A stretch of 55,398 bases of DNA from Faecalibacterium sp. UBA1819 (GCA_002315015.1 DCEX01000021.1:1-55398), one strand, 5' to 3'; positions 43,274 to 52,794 are shown, numbered from the stretch's first letter. The notes: generated by a model from the sequence alone, not told the origin. A program made the numbers and translations.

Positions 43274-43289
43274 ACAAGTGCTTCATTCG

Positions 43290-44303
43290 TTACAGATCGC
43301 GGCCCACAACGCGCGCAATCTCACGCGCTTTGCGCACCACTTCGGCAAAGCGTTCGGGCTTCAGGCTCTGCGCGCCATCGCTCCACGCGCACTCCGGGCA
43401 CGGATGTACTTCGATAATCAATCCATCTGCACCGGCGGCTACCGCAGCAAGGCTCATGCTTTCCACATAGCGCCAATTGCCTGTGGCATGGCTGGGGTCG
43501 ATGATGATCGGCAAGTGAGTTTTTTCCTTGATGATGGGAACCACCGAAAGATCCAAGGTATTGCGGGTGTATTTTTCAAAGGTGCGGATGCCGCGCTCGC
43601 ACAGGATAACGTTCTCGTTGCCGCCCGCCATAATGTACTCTGCGGACATAATCCACTCCTCGATGGTATTGGCCAAGCCGCGTTTCAGCAGCACAGGCTT
43701 TTTCATTTTGCCCACTGCTTTGAGCAAGTGGAAGTTCTGCATATTGCGCGCGCCGATTTGCACCAAATCAACGTACTGCTCAAACTCCTCAATCTTGTCC
43801 TCGCTCATCAGCTCGCTGACAATGGGCAAGCCCGTTGCTTCACGCGCTTTTACCATCGCCAAAATACCGTCTGTTTCCATACCTTGGAATGCATAGGGCG
43901 AAGTGCGGGGCTTGTAAGCGCCGCCGCGCAGCATACAAGCACCTGCGGCTTTCACCTGCTTTGCAATGTCGATGACGTTGTCGCCCTCTACGCTGCAAGG
44001 GCCGCCGATGACAACCAGCTTTTCCTTGCCGCCCACTTTAATGCCGGCGACATCTACCACACTGTCCTCCTCGTGGAACAGGCGGTTGGCCTTTTTGTAC
44101 GGCTCGCTGACGCGCTGTACATTGTCCACATACGGGTTTGCGCGAATTTGTTTTTCGTCCAAAACGGTGGTATCGCCCACCAGGCCGAATACGTTGTAAT
44201 CGGTGCCGCGGATCATCGTCACGGAAAGGCCCTTTTGCTCAAAGTCGTGCAAAATGCGCTCTAATTCCTCTGCCGGTGTTCCTTTTTTGGTACTGATAAT
44301 CAT
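43290..44303 (-). CDS. aroF: DAHP synthase, type I beta with regulatory domain
   Basis: 337-aa enzyme committing PEP and erythrose-4-phosphate to the shikimate pathway. Residues 1-65 are a ferredoxin-like regulatory domain. The barrel has the G-G-P-C-S-V-E-G metal block, K-P-R-T-S-P-Y-A-F and I-D-P-S-H-A-T-G. In homologues the extra domain gives feedback by Tyr/Phe. GAGGGGAG precedes ATG. Confidence 0.95.
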   Translation of the reverse strand: MIISTKKGTPAEELERILHDFEQKGLSVTMIRGTDYNVFGLVGDTTVLDEKQIRANPYVDNVQRVSEPYKKANRLFHEEDSVVDVAGIKVGGKEKLVVIGGPCSVEGDNVIDIAKQVKAAGACMLRGGAYKPRTSPYAFQGMETDGILAMVKAREATGLPIVSELMSEDKIEEFEQYVDLVQIGARNMQNFHLLKAVGKMKKPVLLKRGLANTIEEWIMSAEYIMAGGNENVILCERGIRTFEKYTRNTLDLSVVPIIKEKTHLPIIIDPSHATGNWRYVESMSLAAVAAGADGLIIEVHPCPECAWSDGAQSLKPERFAEVVRKAREIARVVGRDL

Positions 44304-44385
44304 TCTTTTCTCTCCCCTCTAATATCAAGCGCCGCATCAGCCGCGTATCAAATACACTCGGCCTTCCCGCGCTCTGTCACTGCCT

Positions 44386-44826
44386 TTATTGGGCAGCATC
44401 CAGCTTTTCTTTCAAGGCCTGCATCGCGTGGACGTAGCCCTCTTTTCCTTCGCCAATGAAGTGAAATTCACAGGCCATGCCTGCATAGCTCACCTGACGG
44501 AATTCTTCCCGCTTGGTCACGTCCGACAAATGGACCTCGGCGGCGGGAATGGACACAGCTTTCAAAGCGTCCAAAATGGCAATTGATGTATGCGTGTAAG
44601 CCGCCGGATTGATGATAATGCCATCCATGCGGCGGTAAGCGCGCTGAATCTCGTTGACAATTTCGCCCTCGCTGTTCGACTGAAATACTTCAATTTCTAC
44701 GCCGAGCTTCAAAGCCTCCTCATGCAGAAAATACACCAGTTCCTCATAGGTCATCGAACCGTAAACCTCCGGCTCCCGGATTCCCAGCATATTGAGATTA
44801 GGGCCATTCACGATTAAGAACTTCAT
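44386..44826 (-). CDS. aroQ: 3-dehydroquinate dehydratase, type II
   Basis: 146-aa trans-dehydratase. The N-G-P-N-L-N-M-L-G start, Tyr22-containing loop, E-x-x-Q-S-N-S-E-G-E and P-A-A-Y-T-H-T-S blocks and V-H-L-S-D are all present. It overlaps the preceding aroE/K gene by 29 nt, with an AAAGGAG site inside it. Confidence 0.96.
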   Translation of the reverse strand: MKFLIVNGPNLNMLGIREPEVYGSMTYEELVYFLHEEALKLGVEIEVFQSNSEGEIVNEIQRAYRRMDGIIINPAAYTHTSIAILDALKAVSIPAAEVHLSDVTKREEFRQVSYAGMACEFHFIGEGKEGYVHAMQALKEKLDAAQ

Positions 44827-46063
44827 GAAAAATCTCCTTTATCTTCTGCGCCGTTTCCTGCGCGGACGCATTATTTTTTACAGCGGCATGAGCGGCTGCT
44901 TCGTACAGCGGACGACGCACGCGCCACTGTTCTTTCAGTGCTTCAGGGGTTGCGGAAAGCGGGCGGCTGCCGCCGTGTTCCAGCGCTTCCAGCGGTCTGT
45001 CCAGCCAAATGACTGCACCGCCGCGCCGCAGCCGCCGCACATTTTGCTCGCGCAGCACCACGCCGCCGCCGGTAGCAATCACACAGCCGCCCTCTTTGGC
45101 AAGGTCGGCCGTTACCTGTTCTTCCAAATCACGGAAGGCCGTTTCCTCTCCGGGGCGCAAAATCTCCGAAATAGGCTTTCCGGCACGCTGTTCCAACACC
45201 TCATCGGCATCCACAAATTTTTTGTTTAAGAGTGCGGCGCAAAGGCGTCCCACTGTGCTTTTTCCGCTGGAAGGCATTCCTACCAGCACCAAATTGGCGC
45301 GGTCGGCCACCAGCTGGCGATAAATTTCATCCATGCGGGCACGATCCAGTGTTTTCTGCTGAAAATACTGCTGCGCATAAAAAGCCTGTGCCACCAGCAT
45401 CCGCAAACCGCCCGCGTGGGGGATTCCGCGCTCTTTGGCAGCGCACAAAAGCTCGGTTTTCAGCGGATTATACACCACATCCAGCACGCCGCACAGATAC
45501 GGAAAATCTTTGAGGTCTACGGGTGCGGCGTCGCAGTCTGGATACATGCCCACGGGTGTGGTATTAACTAAAATATCAAATGAACCGCCCTGCTGCACGG
45601 CTTGTTCATAGGTCAGCGCACCGTGCGTTCCGCTGTGAGAAGCGTGATGTACATGCGCCGCCCCTTTTTCCGTCACAGCAGCGTGAACGGTGTGGGCGGT
45701 GCCGCCTGTGCCTAAAATCAACACGCGCCGCCCTTCAAAATCAATTCCGGCGCTGCTTGCCATCTCCAAAAATCCATCGTAATCAGTATTATAGCCGCAA
45801 AGCCGCCCATTCCTGTTGGTCACGGTATTCACTGCGCCGATGGCTTTTGCCGCGGGGGCAATTTCGTCGCAATACTCCATCACCAGCCGTTTATAGGGGA
45901 TGGTGACATTGATGCCGGAAAATTGTCTGTCGCTCAAAAAGGCTCTGGCCTGTTCCTCCTCCGGCAAGGGATGAAGCTCGTAGGACGCGCCGGGGTTGAG
46001 CGCCTCGTGAATCGGCTTGGAAAAGCTGTGTCCCAAGCGCGCGCCAATTAACCCATATTCCAT
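44798..46063 (-). CDS. aroE-aroK: Shikimate dehydrogenase-shikimate kinase fusion
   Basis: A 421-aa bifunctional protein. Residues 1-250 are AroE: H-S-F-S-K-P-I-H, Lys58 and Asp94 catalytic pair, and the G-T-G-G-T-A NADP loop (118-123). Residues 256-421 are AroK: Walker A G-M-P-S-S-G-K-S-T (262-270), the A-T-G-G-G-V-V-L block and R-P-L lid. Both active sites look intact, so it should catalyse dehydroshikimate to shikimate-3-phosphate. It overlaps aroC by 16 nt. Confidence 0.95.
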   Translation of the reverse strand: MEYGLIGARLGHSFSKPIHEALNPGASYELHPLPEEEQARAFLSDRQFSGINVTIPYKRLVMEYCDEIAPAAKAIGAVNTVTNRNGRLCGYNTDYDGFLEMASSAGIDFEGRRVLILGTGGTAHTVHAAVTEKGAAHVHHASHSGTHGALTYEQAVQQGGSFDILVNTTPVGMYPDCDAAPVDLKDFPYLCGVLDVVYNPLKTELLCAAKERGIPHAGGLRMLVAQAFYAQQYFQQKTLDRARMDEIYRQLVADRANLVLVGMPSSGKSTVGRLCAALLNKKFVDADEVLEQRAGKPISEILRPGEETAFRDLEEQVTADLAKEGGCVIATGGGVVLREQNVRRLRRGGAVIWLDRPLEALEHGGSRPLSATPEALKEQWRVRRPLYEAAAHAAVKNNASAQETAQKIKEIFHEVLNREWP

Positions 46064-47172
46064 ATCGGCGCCTCCTGCCAGTTTTCTCCAAAGCGCATTG
46101 CCGCTAAATCGGCCAGTGCAAAAGCCGTCATGGCATTCTGCACAGCGGCGGCACGATGCGCGATGCACGGGTCGTGACGGCCCTGAATGATGAGCTTCGC
46201 GTTTTTACCCGTTTCCCAATCGACGGTGTCCTGCTCGCGGTAAATGCTGGGCGTCGGCTTTACCACCGTGCGCATCACGAGGGGCATTCCGTTGGTAATA
46301 CCGCCGTTGATGCCGCCGTTATAATTGGTTTTCGCCGTCATCACGCCGTTTTCCATCTGCCAAGGGTCGTTCACTTCACTGCCCTTTTTGCGCGCCAAGG
46401 CGAAGCCTGCGCCAAATTCAATGCCCTTCACGGCGGGTACGCTGAACATCAGCGCGGCAAGCGTGCTTTCTACACTGCCGAAAAACGGTTCGCCCAACCC
46501 GGCGGGCAGACCGCATACCACCGTTTCCAAAATGCCTCCAACGCTGTCGCCTTGACCAGCGGCAGCCAAAATCGCCTGCTCCATCGCCATGCCGCTGGCG
46601 TGGTCGATCACAGGAAATGCCTTTTCCGCTACGGCCTGCACACAGCCCGGGAGCCCCCCGCGGGAAAAATCCCAAGCACCCGCGTCCGGCACACCGGCGC
46701 AGGAAGCCAGCCGCGTGGCAATGAAAACGCCCTTTTTGCGCAGCATAGAGGCACAAATTGCGCCCGCAGCCACCAGCGGAGCCGTTAAACGGCCACTGAA
46801 ATGGCCGCCGCCGCGCTCGTCGGCAAAGCCGCCGTATCGTATTTTTGCCGTATAATCGGCATGTCCCGGGCGCAGCAAAGCACCCGTTTTTTTATAGTCG
46901 CCGCTTTTGGTGTTGGTATTTTCAATCACCATCGTGATGGCTGTGCCTGTGGCGTGTCCTTCGTAAACGCCCGAAAGGAATTTCACCACATCCGGCTCTT
47001 TTCGCGCTGTGGAGATTGCTCCCTTTGCACGGCGCTTTTCCATTGCCGCGGCAATCTCCTGTTCGTCAATAGGCGTGCCCGGCGCAATGCCCTCCAGCAC
47101 GGCTCCCACAGCCGCCCCATGACTTTCTCCGAACAGCGTCAGGCGCAGTGCGCCGCCGATGCTGTCTGCCAT
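46048..47172 (-). CDS. aroC: Chorismate synthase
   Basis: 374-aa FMN-dependent last enzyme of the pathway. F-G-E-S-H-G (residues 14-19), R-P-G-H-A-D, R-x-S-x-R-like F-S-G-R-L-T and K-P-T-P-S-I segments fit the family. ATG at 47172 is preferred because AGGGGAG lies 8 nt upstream, against a GTG three codons earlier. Confidence 0.95.
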   Translation of the reverse strand: MADSIGGALRLTLFGESHGAAVGAVLEGIAPGTPIDEQEIAAAMEKRRAKGAISTARKEPDVVKFLSGVYEGHATGTAITMVIENTNTKSGDYKKTGALLRPGHADYTAKIRYGGFADERGGGHFSGRLTAPLVAAGAICASMLRKKGVFIATRLASCAGVPDAGAWDFSRGGLPGCVQAVAEKAFPVIDHASGMAMEQAILAAAGQGDSVGGILETVVCGLPAGLGEPFFGSVESTLAALMFSVPAVKGIEFGAGFALARKKGSEVNDPWQMENGVMTAKTNYNGGINGGITNGMPLVMRTVVKPTPSIYREQDTVDWETGKNAKLIIQGRHDPCIAHRAAAVQNAMTAFALADLAAMRFGENWQEAPIWNMG

Positions 47173-47270
47173 TGATTTCACTCCCCTTCTCCCGCTTTGG
47201 ACAGTGTGGTTTCACCGTCCGTCATCATGTCTGTTCGCGCACATTGCTGCACGGCAAAAACAGAAACCTG

Positions 47271-48290
47271 TCAATCCCATACACCCTCGCGCAGCAGTGT
47301 CTCCAATTCGTCAAAGGATGTTTTTTCCAAACGATAGCTGCCCGGCTCATCCACACGAACCGTTGTCACCGCGCCGTTTCCTGCCGCCTTTTTATCGTGA
47401 CGCAGATACTCCATTGCACGGCTGGGCTCAAAATCGGTTTTTGTGGGCAAGCCCAAACGTTCGAGCACCTTTTTGACCCGGACGCGCAAACGCTTGTCGG
47501 TAATCATGGGCAGCATCCCCAGTGCGACACATTCGCCGTGGTACAAGCCGCCCAGCCCCTGCTCGCTTTCAATGGCGTGGCCAATCGTGTGGCCGAAGTT
47601 GAGCGCCGCACGCACGCCGGACTCTCGCTCGTCCTGCTCTACAAAACGCTTTTTCACGCTCAGCGCTCGGTGGAGCACCTCCTCCAAGGGCAGTTCTTCC
47701 TCTTTTTCAAACAGTTCAAACAAACGTTCATCGCCAATCAGCCCGGCTTTTACGGCTTCTGCCATGCCGTTCATCCAGTGGCGCTGCGGCAGAGTGTCCA
47801 GCGTGTCGGGGTCAATGACCACAATTTCCGGCTGGTAAAACGCACCGACAATATTTTTAACGCCGTTCAAATCAACGGCTGTTTTTCCCCCAATGGAAGA
47901 ATCAATTTGCGAAAGCGTTGTGGTGGGGCAGTTGATAAAGGCAATGCCGCGCATATAACACGCCGCGGCAAAACCGGCCAAGTCGCCAATCACGCCGCCG
48001 CCAACCGCCACCACGGCGTCACGGCGGGTAAACCCATTGCTCAGAAGCGCAGAGAGCACGGTTTCCAAATTTTTTAAATTTTTGCTGCTTTCCCCCTGCG
48101 GCAAAACAAGACGCACGCCGTCACCGCACTGAGCCAGCACGGTATCGGCATATTCGGCAGGAACGCCGTCATCCGTCACCACCAGAACCTTGCGGTTCAT
48201 CAAATTGGTCACCTTGCCGAGGCGAGAAAGCGCACCCCAGCTGATGATAATATCATAGCTGTCCTCTTGCAGCCGCATGGTCAATTTCAT
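47271..48290 (-). CDS. aroB: 3-dehydroquinate synthase
   Basis: 339-aa NAD- and zinc-dependent cyclase of the shikimate pathway. G-G-G-V-I-G-D-L-A-G-F, P-T-T-T-L-S-Q-I-D-S-S-I-G-G-K and N-F-G-H-T-I-G-H-A-I-E blocks are complete. It overlaps pheA by 38 nt. ATG at 48290 has AAAGGA before it. Confidence 0.96.
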   Translation of the reverse strand: MKLTMRLQEDSYDIIISWGALSRLGKVTNLMNRKVLVVTDDGVPAEYADTVLAQCGDGVRLVLPQGESSKNLKNLETVLSALLSNGFTRRDAVVAVGGGVIGDLAGFAAACYMRGIAFINCPTTTLSQIDSSIGGKTAVDLNGVKNIVGAFYQPEIVVIDPDTLDTLPQRHWMNGMAEAVKAGLIGDERLFELFEKEEELPLEEVLHRALSVKKRFVEQDERESGVRAALNFGHTIGHAIESEQGLGGLYHGECVALGMLPMITDKRLRVRVKKVLERLGLPTKTDFEPSRAMEYLRHDKKAAGNGAVTTVRVDEPGSYRLEKTSFDELETLLREGVWD

Positions 48291-49431
48291 GGGTCGGTTT
48301 CCTTTCTTCGGTGTAACGTTCATACGCTACTTCCTTTCTTGTGTAAACCCCCAGCAGACGAACCGTGCGGCACACCGCTTCCAGCTCGTGCATCAGGGTT
48401 TGTGTCCCTGCGGCGGCAATATCGCCCACCAGCTCGGCATAAAAATAATACTCCCACGGACAATCTTTCATCGGGCGGCTTTTGATGCACTCCATATTGA
48501 AACCGTTTTCCCCGATAATACGCATCACACGCGCCAGCGCCCCGGCCTTGTGGTCTACCGTAAACAGCAAATTAAAGCGGTTGCCTGCGGCCCGGCACTC
48601 ACGGCCAATGACAATAAAGCGCGTGGTATTGGTGCGGCTTTCGTTGATATGCGGGGCAAGCACCTCCAGCCCATAAAGGTCCGCTGTTTCGTAAGAGGCA
48701 ATGGCCGCCAGCGCGGGGTCGTTTTGTTCGGCCACTTCTTTTGCTGCCGCCGCAGTGTTTTTCGCCTCGCGCGTCTGCACGCCGAGATTTTTTAAATAGG
48801 CGTCGCACTGCCACAGCGCCTGCGGATGGGAAAGCACCTGCCGCACGTCCGACAGCACCGCCCCTTTTACCCCCAGCAGATTTTGCACCACGGGCAAATC
48901 GTACATGTCCCAAACACAAATTCCCGGGTGAGCATAGCACAAATCGAGCACTTCGGAAACGTCGCCCGCATAACTATTTTCAAACGGCAAAACGCCATAC
49001 ACTGCGTCGCCGTTTTCTACTGCTTTCACGACACCGGCAAAGGTTTCGCAGCTTTTTTGTGCGCTGTGCGGAAAAAGCCGCTCCAGCGCGATGTGGCTGA
49101 ACGCCCCTTCCACGCCTTGATAGGCAACGGTATCGCTGCCCAGCAGACGGCGCTGCATCGCGCGGGAAAGCGACATTAAATACCGCACAAAATCCTCATA
49201 ATAAGCGCCGTATTCCTCTTTTTGATCGCCCAAGCGCGCAGAGCTTTTACGCACCACTTCTTCCTCACGCGCTGCGTCCAGCACCACCATGCCGTGCTTT
49301 CGCTTGTAGGCCGCCACCTGCTTCACCGCTTCCATGCGGCGGCAAAACAGCGCGGCCATCTGCGCGTCGATTTCGTCAATTTCGGCGCGCGCCGCTTGTA
49401 ATTCGTCCAAAGAAACACCCCCCGGCGGCAT
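48253..49431 (-). CDS. pheA: Bifunctional chorismate mutase/prephenate dehydratase
   Basis: 392-aa P-protein. Chorismate mutase (about 10-90) starts with R-A-E-I-D-E-I-D-A-Q-M. The dehydratase domain (about 97-275) has the catalytic T-T-R-F motif. A C-terminal ACT domain (about 288-370) carries K-S-R-P in place of the common E-S-R-P Phe-binding sequence. The ATG lacks a good ribosome site, and a TTG seven codons later has GGGGGGTG before it, so the true start is uncertain. First gene of the aro run. Confidence 0.92.
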   Translation of the reverse strand: MPPGGVSLDELQAARAEIDEIDAQMAALFCRRMEAVKQVAAYKRKHGMVVLDAAREEEVVRKSSARLGDQKEEYGAYYEDFVRYLMSLSRAMQRRLLGSDTVAYQGVEGAFSHIALERLFPHSAQKSCETFAGVVKAVENGDAVYGVLPFENSYAGDVSEVLDLCYAHPGICVWDMYDLPVVQNLLGVKGAVLSDVRQVLSHPQALWQCDAYLKNLGVQTREAKNTAAAAKEVAEQNDPALAAIASYETADLYGLEVLAPHINESRTNTTRFIVIGRECRAAGNRFNLLFTVDHKAGALARVMRIIGENGFNMECIKSRPMKDCPWEYYFYAELVGDIAAAGTQTLMHELEAVCRTVRLLGVYTRKEVAYERYTEERKPTHEIDHAAARGQL

Positions 49432-49568
49432 CTTACTGCTTGCCGCCCTGCTTTTTCTGCGCTTTTTGCCGTTTTGCGCCGCGGCCGCCTTTCCCCCATT
49501 GTTTCACAGCCATGCACCGGCGCACCGACAAAAAGCACTTTATCTGTTTAAACCTATACATTAAAGAG

Positions 49569-49598
49569 ATTATAGCACATCTGACGCACAAATGAAAA
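49569..49598 (-). promoter_or_regulatory. Promoter of the aromatic operon
   Basis: Perfect TATAAT at 49574-49569 with an upstream TG one base away (extended -10), and TTTTCA at 49598-49593 with an 18-nt spacer. The leader to pheA is about 130 nt and contains a basic open frame that ends one base before the pheA ATG. No T-box signature is visible. The 49432-49756 spacer otherwise holds only the divergent promoter. Confidence 0.7.
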
Positions 49599-49663
49599 TG
49601 CCTTGTAAAAATTTGCACAAAATGTCGAAAATCAAGCGCCTTCTCCCCTGAAATTTCACAATT

Positions 49664-49692
49664 TTGTATTTTTGACTGTTTTATGCTATAAT
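49664..49692 (+). promoter_or_regulatory. Extended -10 promoter for the M23-like gene
   Basis: TTGTAT at 49664-49669, a 17-nt spacer, and TATAAT at 49687-49692 with TG at 49684-49685. The gene follows with AGGAGGG. Confidence 0.7.
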
Positions 49693-49756
49693 GATTAACA
49701 GTATGTCCCTATACGGCCTTTCGCGCCGCATCTGCCGACTGTCAGGAGGGTTGAAG

Positions 49757-50974
49757 ATGAAAACCATTCGCCGGATTGTTTTATGGCTTTTATTTGTTAT
49801 CGTTCTTTGTGCAGCGCTTATCGGCGGCGTGTTTTTTTATCTGTACCAGCAAACCTCCATGCAGGCTGAGTTTCCCGTGCTGACGCTTTCAGGGCAAACG
49901 CTTCCCTGCACCACTTACCACTGGGAGCAGCCTGTGCTGGGCGGGGTTACGACGCGCGCATTTGACGCGCAGATTTCCGCTGTGCCGCTTGAGGAACTGA
50001 CTTCCCCCGAAATTCAGCTTACCGTGCCGGAGGGCGGCACCTGTGAGGTCAAGCTGTACTATGAGCAGGACGCAGCGCCGCTTTTTGCGGCTTCCGGCAG
50101 TGCTGACTGGACGCTGGGGAAAAACGGAGAATACCGCCTTGAAATTTTATACACACAAGCCGCCAAAGACCGCACAAAAGGGTCGGGCTGGTTCCGTTAT
50201 GACGTGCCGTTTACGCTGAATGCCGAACCGCAGGTAACGCTTTCTGCCCAGAGTATTCCCCAAGGCGGTGTGGTGTCGGTCACTGTGACGGGCATTTTGG
50301 ACGGCAGCGTCCCAACCATTCAAAGCGACCTTTCCCCCGCGGTGTTTGTCAATACCGAGCATGGCACACGCGCCTATCTTGCCGCAGCGTACAACCGCGA
50401 ACCGGGGGAATACACCATCACCGTCACTTGCGGTGAGCGCACGTTTACGCCCACGGTCAAGGTGGTGCATCAAGACTGGCCCAGCCGCATCACAGCGCCC
50501 GACAGCTCCGGCGGGTCACTGACCGAATGGCAGAATGCCATTTTCCCCACTTATGATTTACTCACCCCGCAGCAGCTGTGGGACAAGGTATTCCAAGTGC
50601 CTATCAGCACGCAAACCACCGCCGAATACGGCGAGTTTCTGCGCACGGCGGACGGCGCTTTGCTGGGCCGCAGTGCGGGCACAGGTTACGCCACCGGCCC
50701 GGGAGCAACCGTATGCGCCAGCGCAAACGGCACTGTCGCTTATGCGGGCACGCTTTCCATGACGGGCGGCACTGTGGTGATTGACCATGGCGCCGGGCTG
50801 AAAACGTACTACTATTATCTGGGTGAAGTTTCCTGCACAGCCGGGCAGAGCGTCGCTTCCGGCGATGTCATCGGCAAAACCGGCAGCTCCGATTTGCACT
50901 ATGAAGCGCGCATCGGCAACCAGAGCTTCAACCCCGCCGTCTTGTTTAATGAACAAAGCCCGCTGTTTTCCTAG
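49757..50974 (+). CDS. Degenerate M23 (LytM-like) envelope protein
   Basis: 405-aa protein with an N-terminal membrane helix (about 6-28), two beta-rich regions (about 40-280), and a C-terminal domain with the fold pattern of M23 endopeptidases. The metal-binding first motif lacks its His, the second HxH-type motif reads D-L-H, and the usual catalytic H in the Y-x-H loop is Y-Y-Y-Y. It is therefore probably not a working peptidase but may bind or activate one. ATG at 49757 is backed by AGGAGGG. It precedes an intact M23 gene. Confidence 0.8.
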   Translation: MKTIRRIVLWLLFVIVLCAALIGGVFFYLYQQTSMQAEFPVLTLSGQTLPCTTYHWEQPVLGGVTTRAFDAQISAVPLEELTSPEIQLTVPEGGTCEVKLYYEQDAAPLFAASGSADWTLGKNGEYRLEILYTQAAKDRTKGSGWFRYDVPFTLNAEPQVTLSAQSIPQGGVVSVTVTGILDGSVPTIQSDLSPAVFVNTEHGTRAYLAAAYNREPGEYTITVTCGERTFTPTVKVVHQDWPSRITAPDSSGGSLTEWQNAIFPTYDLLTPQQLWDKVFQVPISTQTTAEYGEFLRTADGALLGRSAGTGYATGPGATVCASANGTVAYAGTLSMTGGTVVIDHGAGLKTYYYYLGEVSCTAGQSVASGDVIGKTGSSDLHYEARIGNQSFNPAVLFNEQSPLFS

Positions 50975-51087
50975 CGGCAATCGTTTGGCGGTTTGTGCCC
51001 CGCCTTTCATGCGCACATGCTTATTGTTACGGCTGCGGCAGCGTTCGCAGCCCATTGACGAAATGTTCACACAAAGGAGATTCGTTT

Positions 51088-52794
51088 ATGAGCGATCAGC
51101 GTCCGTTGACCCCGCCGCCCGGCGGCGCCCCTCAGCAGCCGCCTAAAAAAGAGCCCAAAAAAGGCGTGACGGCCATTCTAGACAGCCAAGCCATTGAAAA
51201 GGCACTGCTCAACATGCAGCGCAGCTCCAACGAAGCCGCCGTCACCGAGCTTCGCACCAAGCAGGCGGGTACACTGCCAATGCGCGTTGTGGTAAACGCC
51301 ATTGGCCAGCTGCTGTACCGCATCGGTACACAGGCGGAATACCTATTTGTTTTATTGCTGCGTGCATTCAAGCGTATTGCAGCAGCCGTGTTTATGGTGT
51401 TTACCTCCATTATCGGCGCATTTACTACGCCGGTGCTGCACTTCTTTGGCAGCATGATGCACGACATTACCGAGCCTTGGCGAAAAATTGTACAAGGGCT
51501 GCGTCACGCACGCCACACCATGCGCGAGTCGGAGGAAGGCCGCGCAGCAGGGCTGCGGCAAATTCGGCAAGGCATTCGGCTGAACCGGCATGTGCTTTTG
51601 GGGGCCTTAAACTGGATTTTCCCGGTTGGTGCCGCGCTCGTGTTTACCTTTACCGTTCACCAAATGCTGTTAAACGGCTTTTCTTTGCGCGTTACTTACA
51701 ACGGCGAAGTGATCGGCTTTGTGGAGGCTGATACGGTTTGGGATTCCGCGGTAAAAATCGTCAACTCCCGTATTATTGCATCCAATGACGAAAATGTTGA
51801 CGCCAGCTGGATTGCTAAGCCTTCGTTCAGCATTGTTCCCGTTGACCCGGCGGCGCGTTCCAGTGCCACGGTCATGGCGGACACCTTAATTTCCCAATCT
51901 TCTGACCAAATTCAAAACGCAACCGGCGTTACAGTGGACGGCACACTGGTTGGCGTTGCCGAGGGCGCCGCCGAGCTGCAAGCGGCTTTGGACAGCCTGC
52001 TGGCGCCGTACCAAACGGGTGCAGCGGGTCACGAGGCCAGCTTTGCACACGATATTCAGCTGGTTTCCGGCGTGTATTACACTTCTTCCATACACACCGT
52101 AGACGAAGTAGTGGCAATGCTGCGTTCCGTACCGGAGTATTTGCAGGTAAAAACGGTTGATATTGAGGAATATGCTACGGAGATTCCCATTGAAGTGGTG
52201 GAACAGCCGAGCGACCAGTATTATGTCGGTGTGCGGCGTACCATCCAGCGCGGTGAGGAAGGCGAACAGCATGTTGTCGCCCGCGTGACGCGCATTGACG
52301 GCACCGAGGTATCGCGTGAACCGATTGAAACCACAGTCATCGAAGAAATGCAGCCGGAAATTGTTGTAGTCGGAACGAAAGAAAAGCTTTCGTCGATTGG
52401 TCAAGTGGGCAGCGGCGAATGGACGTTCCCCGTTCCGGGCTATCGCGGCCACAGCACCTATCCGGGTCACCGCGGTGAAGATATTCAGGCCGATTACGGC
52501 ACACCGATTTACGCCGCTGAGGGCGGTACCGTTTTGAAAGCCGAATACCACCGGAGCTGGGGTAATTATGTGTTGATTGACCACCATAACGGCCTTTACA
52601 GCCTATATGGTCACTGCTCCTCGCTGGCAGTTGTGGCAGGCCAGGCGGTTGGCCGCGGCGAGCTGATTGCTTATATAGGCAGCACGGGCAACTCCTTCGG
52701 CAACCACTTGCATATGGAGGTTTGGAGTGATCCATCCGGCTCTCGGTCGTGCTTGCTCAACCCGCTGGATTTCGTTACCCCGCCAAACGGCTAA
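51088..52794 (+). CDS. M23 endopeptidase with G5 domain
   Basis: 568-aa envelope protein. A long N-terminal cytosolic-type, Lys/Pro-rich part and a hydrophobic segment (about 170-195) precede a beta-rich region, a G5 domain (about 365-435) and a C-terminal LytM domain with complete ligands His461, Asp465 and His542 (H-L-H at 540-542) and catalytic His509. It should cut peptidoglycan stem or cross-bridge peptides outside the membrane. AAAGGAG precedes ATG. Confidence 0.9.
   Translation: MSDQRPLTPPPGGAPQQPPKKEPKKGVTAILDSQAIEKALLNMQRSSNEAAVTELRTKQAGTLPMRVVVNAIGQLLYRIGTQAEYLFVLLLRAFKRIAAAVFMVFTSIIGAFTTPVLHFFGSMMHDITEPWRKIVQGLRHARHTMRESEEGRAAGLRQIRQGIRLNRHVLLGALNWIFPVGAALVFTFTVHQMLLNGFSLRVTYNGEVIGFVEADTVWDSAVKIVNSRIIASNDENVDASWIAKPSFSIVPVDPAARSSATVMADTLISQSSDQIQNATGVTVDGTLVGVAEGAAELQAALDSLLAPYQTGAAGHEASFAHDIQLVSGVYYTSSIHTVDEVVAMLRSVPEYLQVKTVDIEEYATEIPIEVVEQPSDQYYVGVRRTIQRGEEGEQHVVARVTRIDGTEVSREPIETTVIEEMQPEIVVVGTKEKLSSIGQVGSGEWTFPVPGYRGHSTYPGHRGEDIQADYGTPIYAAEGGTVLKAEYHRSWGNYVLIDHHNGLYSLYGHCSSLAVVAGQAVGRGELIAYIGSTGNSFGNHLHMEVWSDPSGSRSCLLNPLDFVTPPNG

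Noticed and set aside
49432..49562. T-box or phenylalanine attenuator before pheA
   Set aside because: No AGGGTGGNACCGCG-like T-box core, no Phe codon run, and the leader is only about 130 nt.
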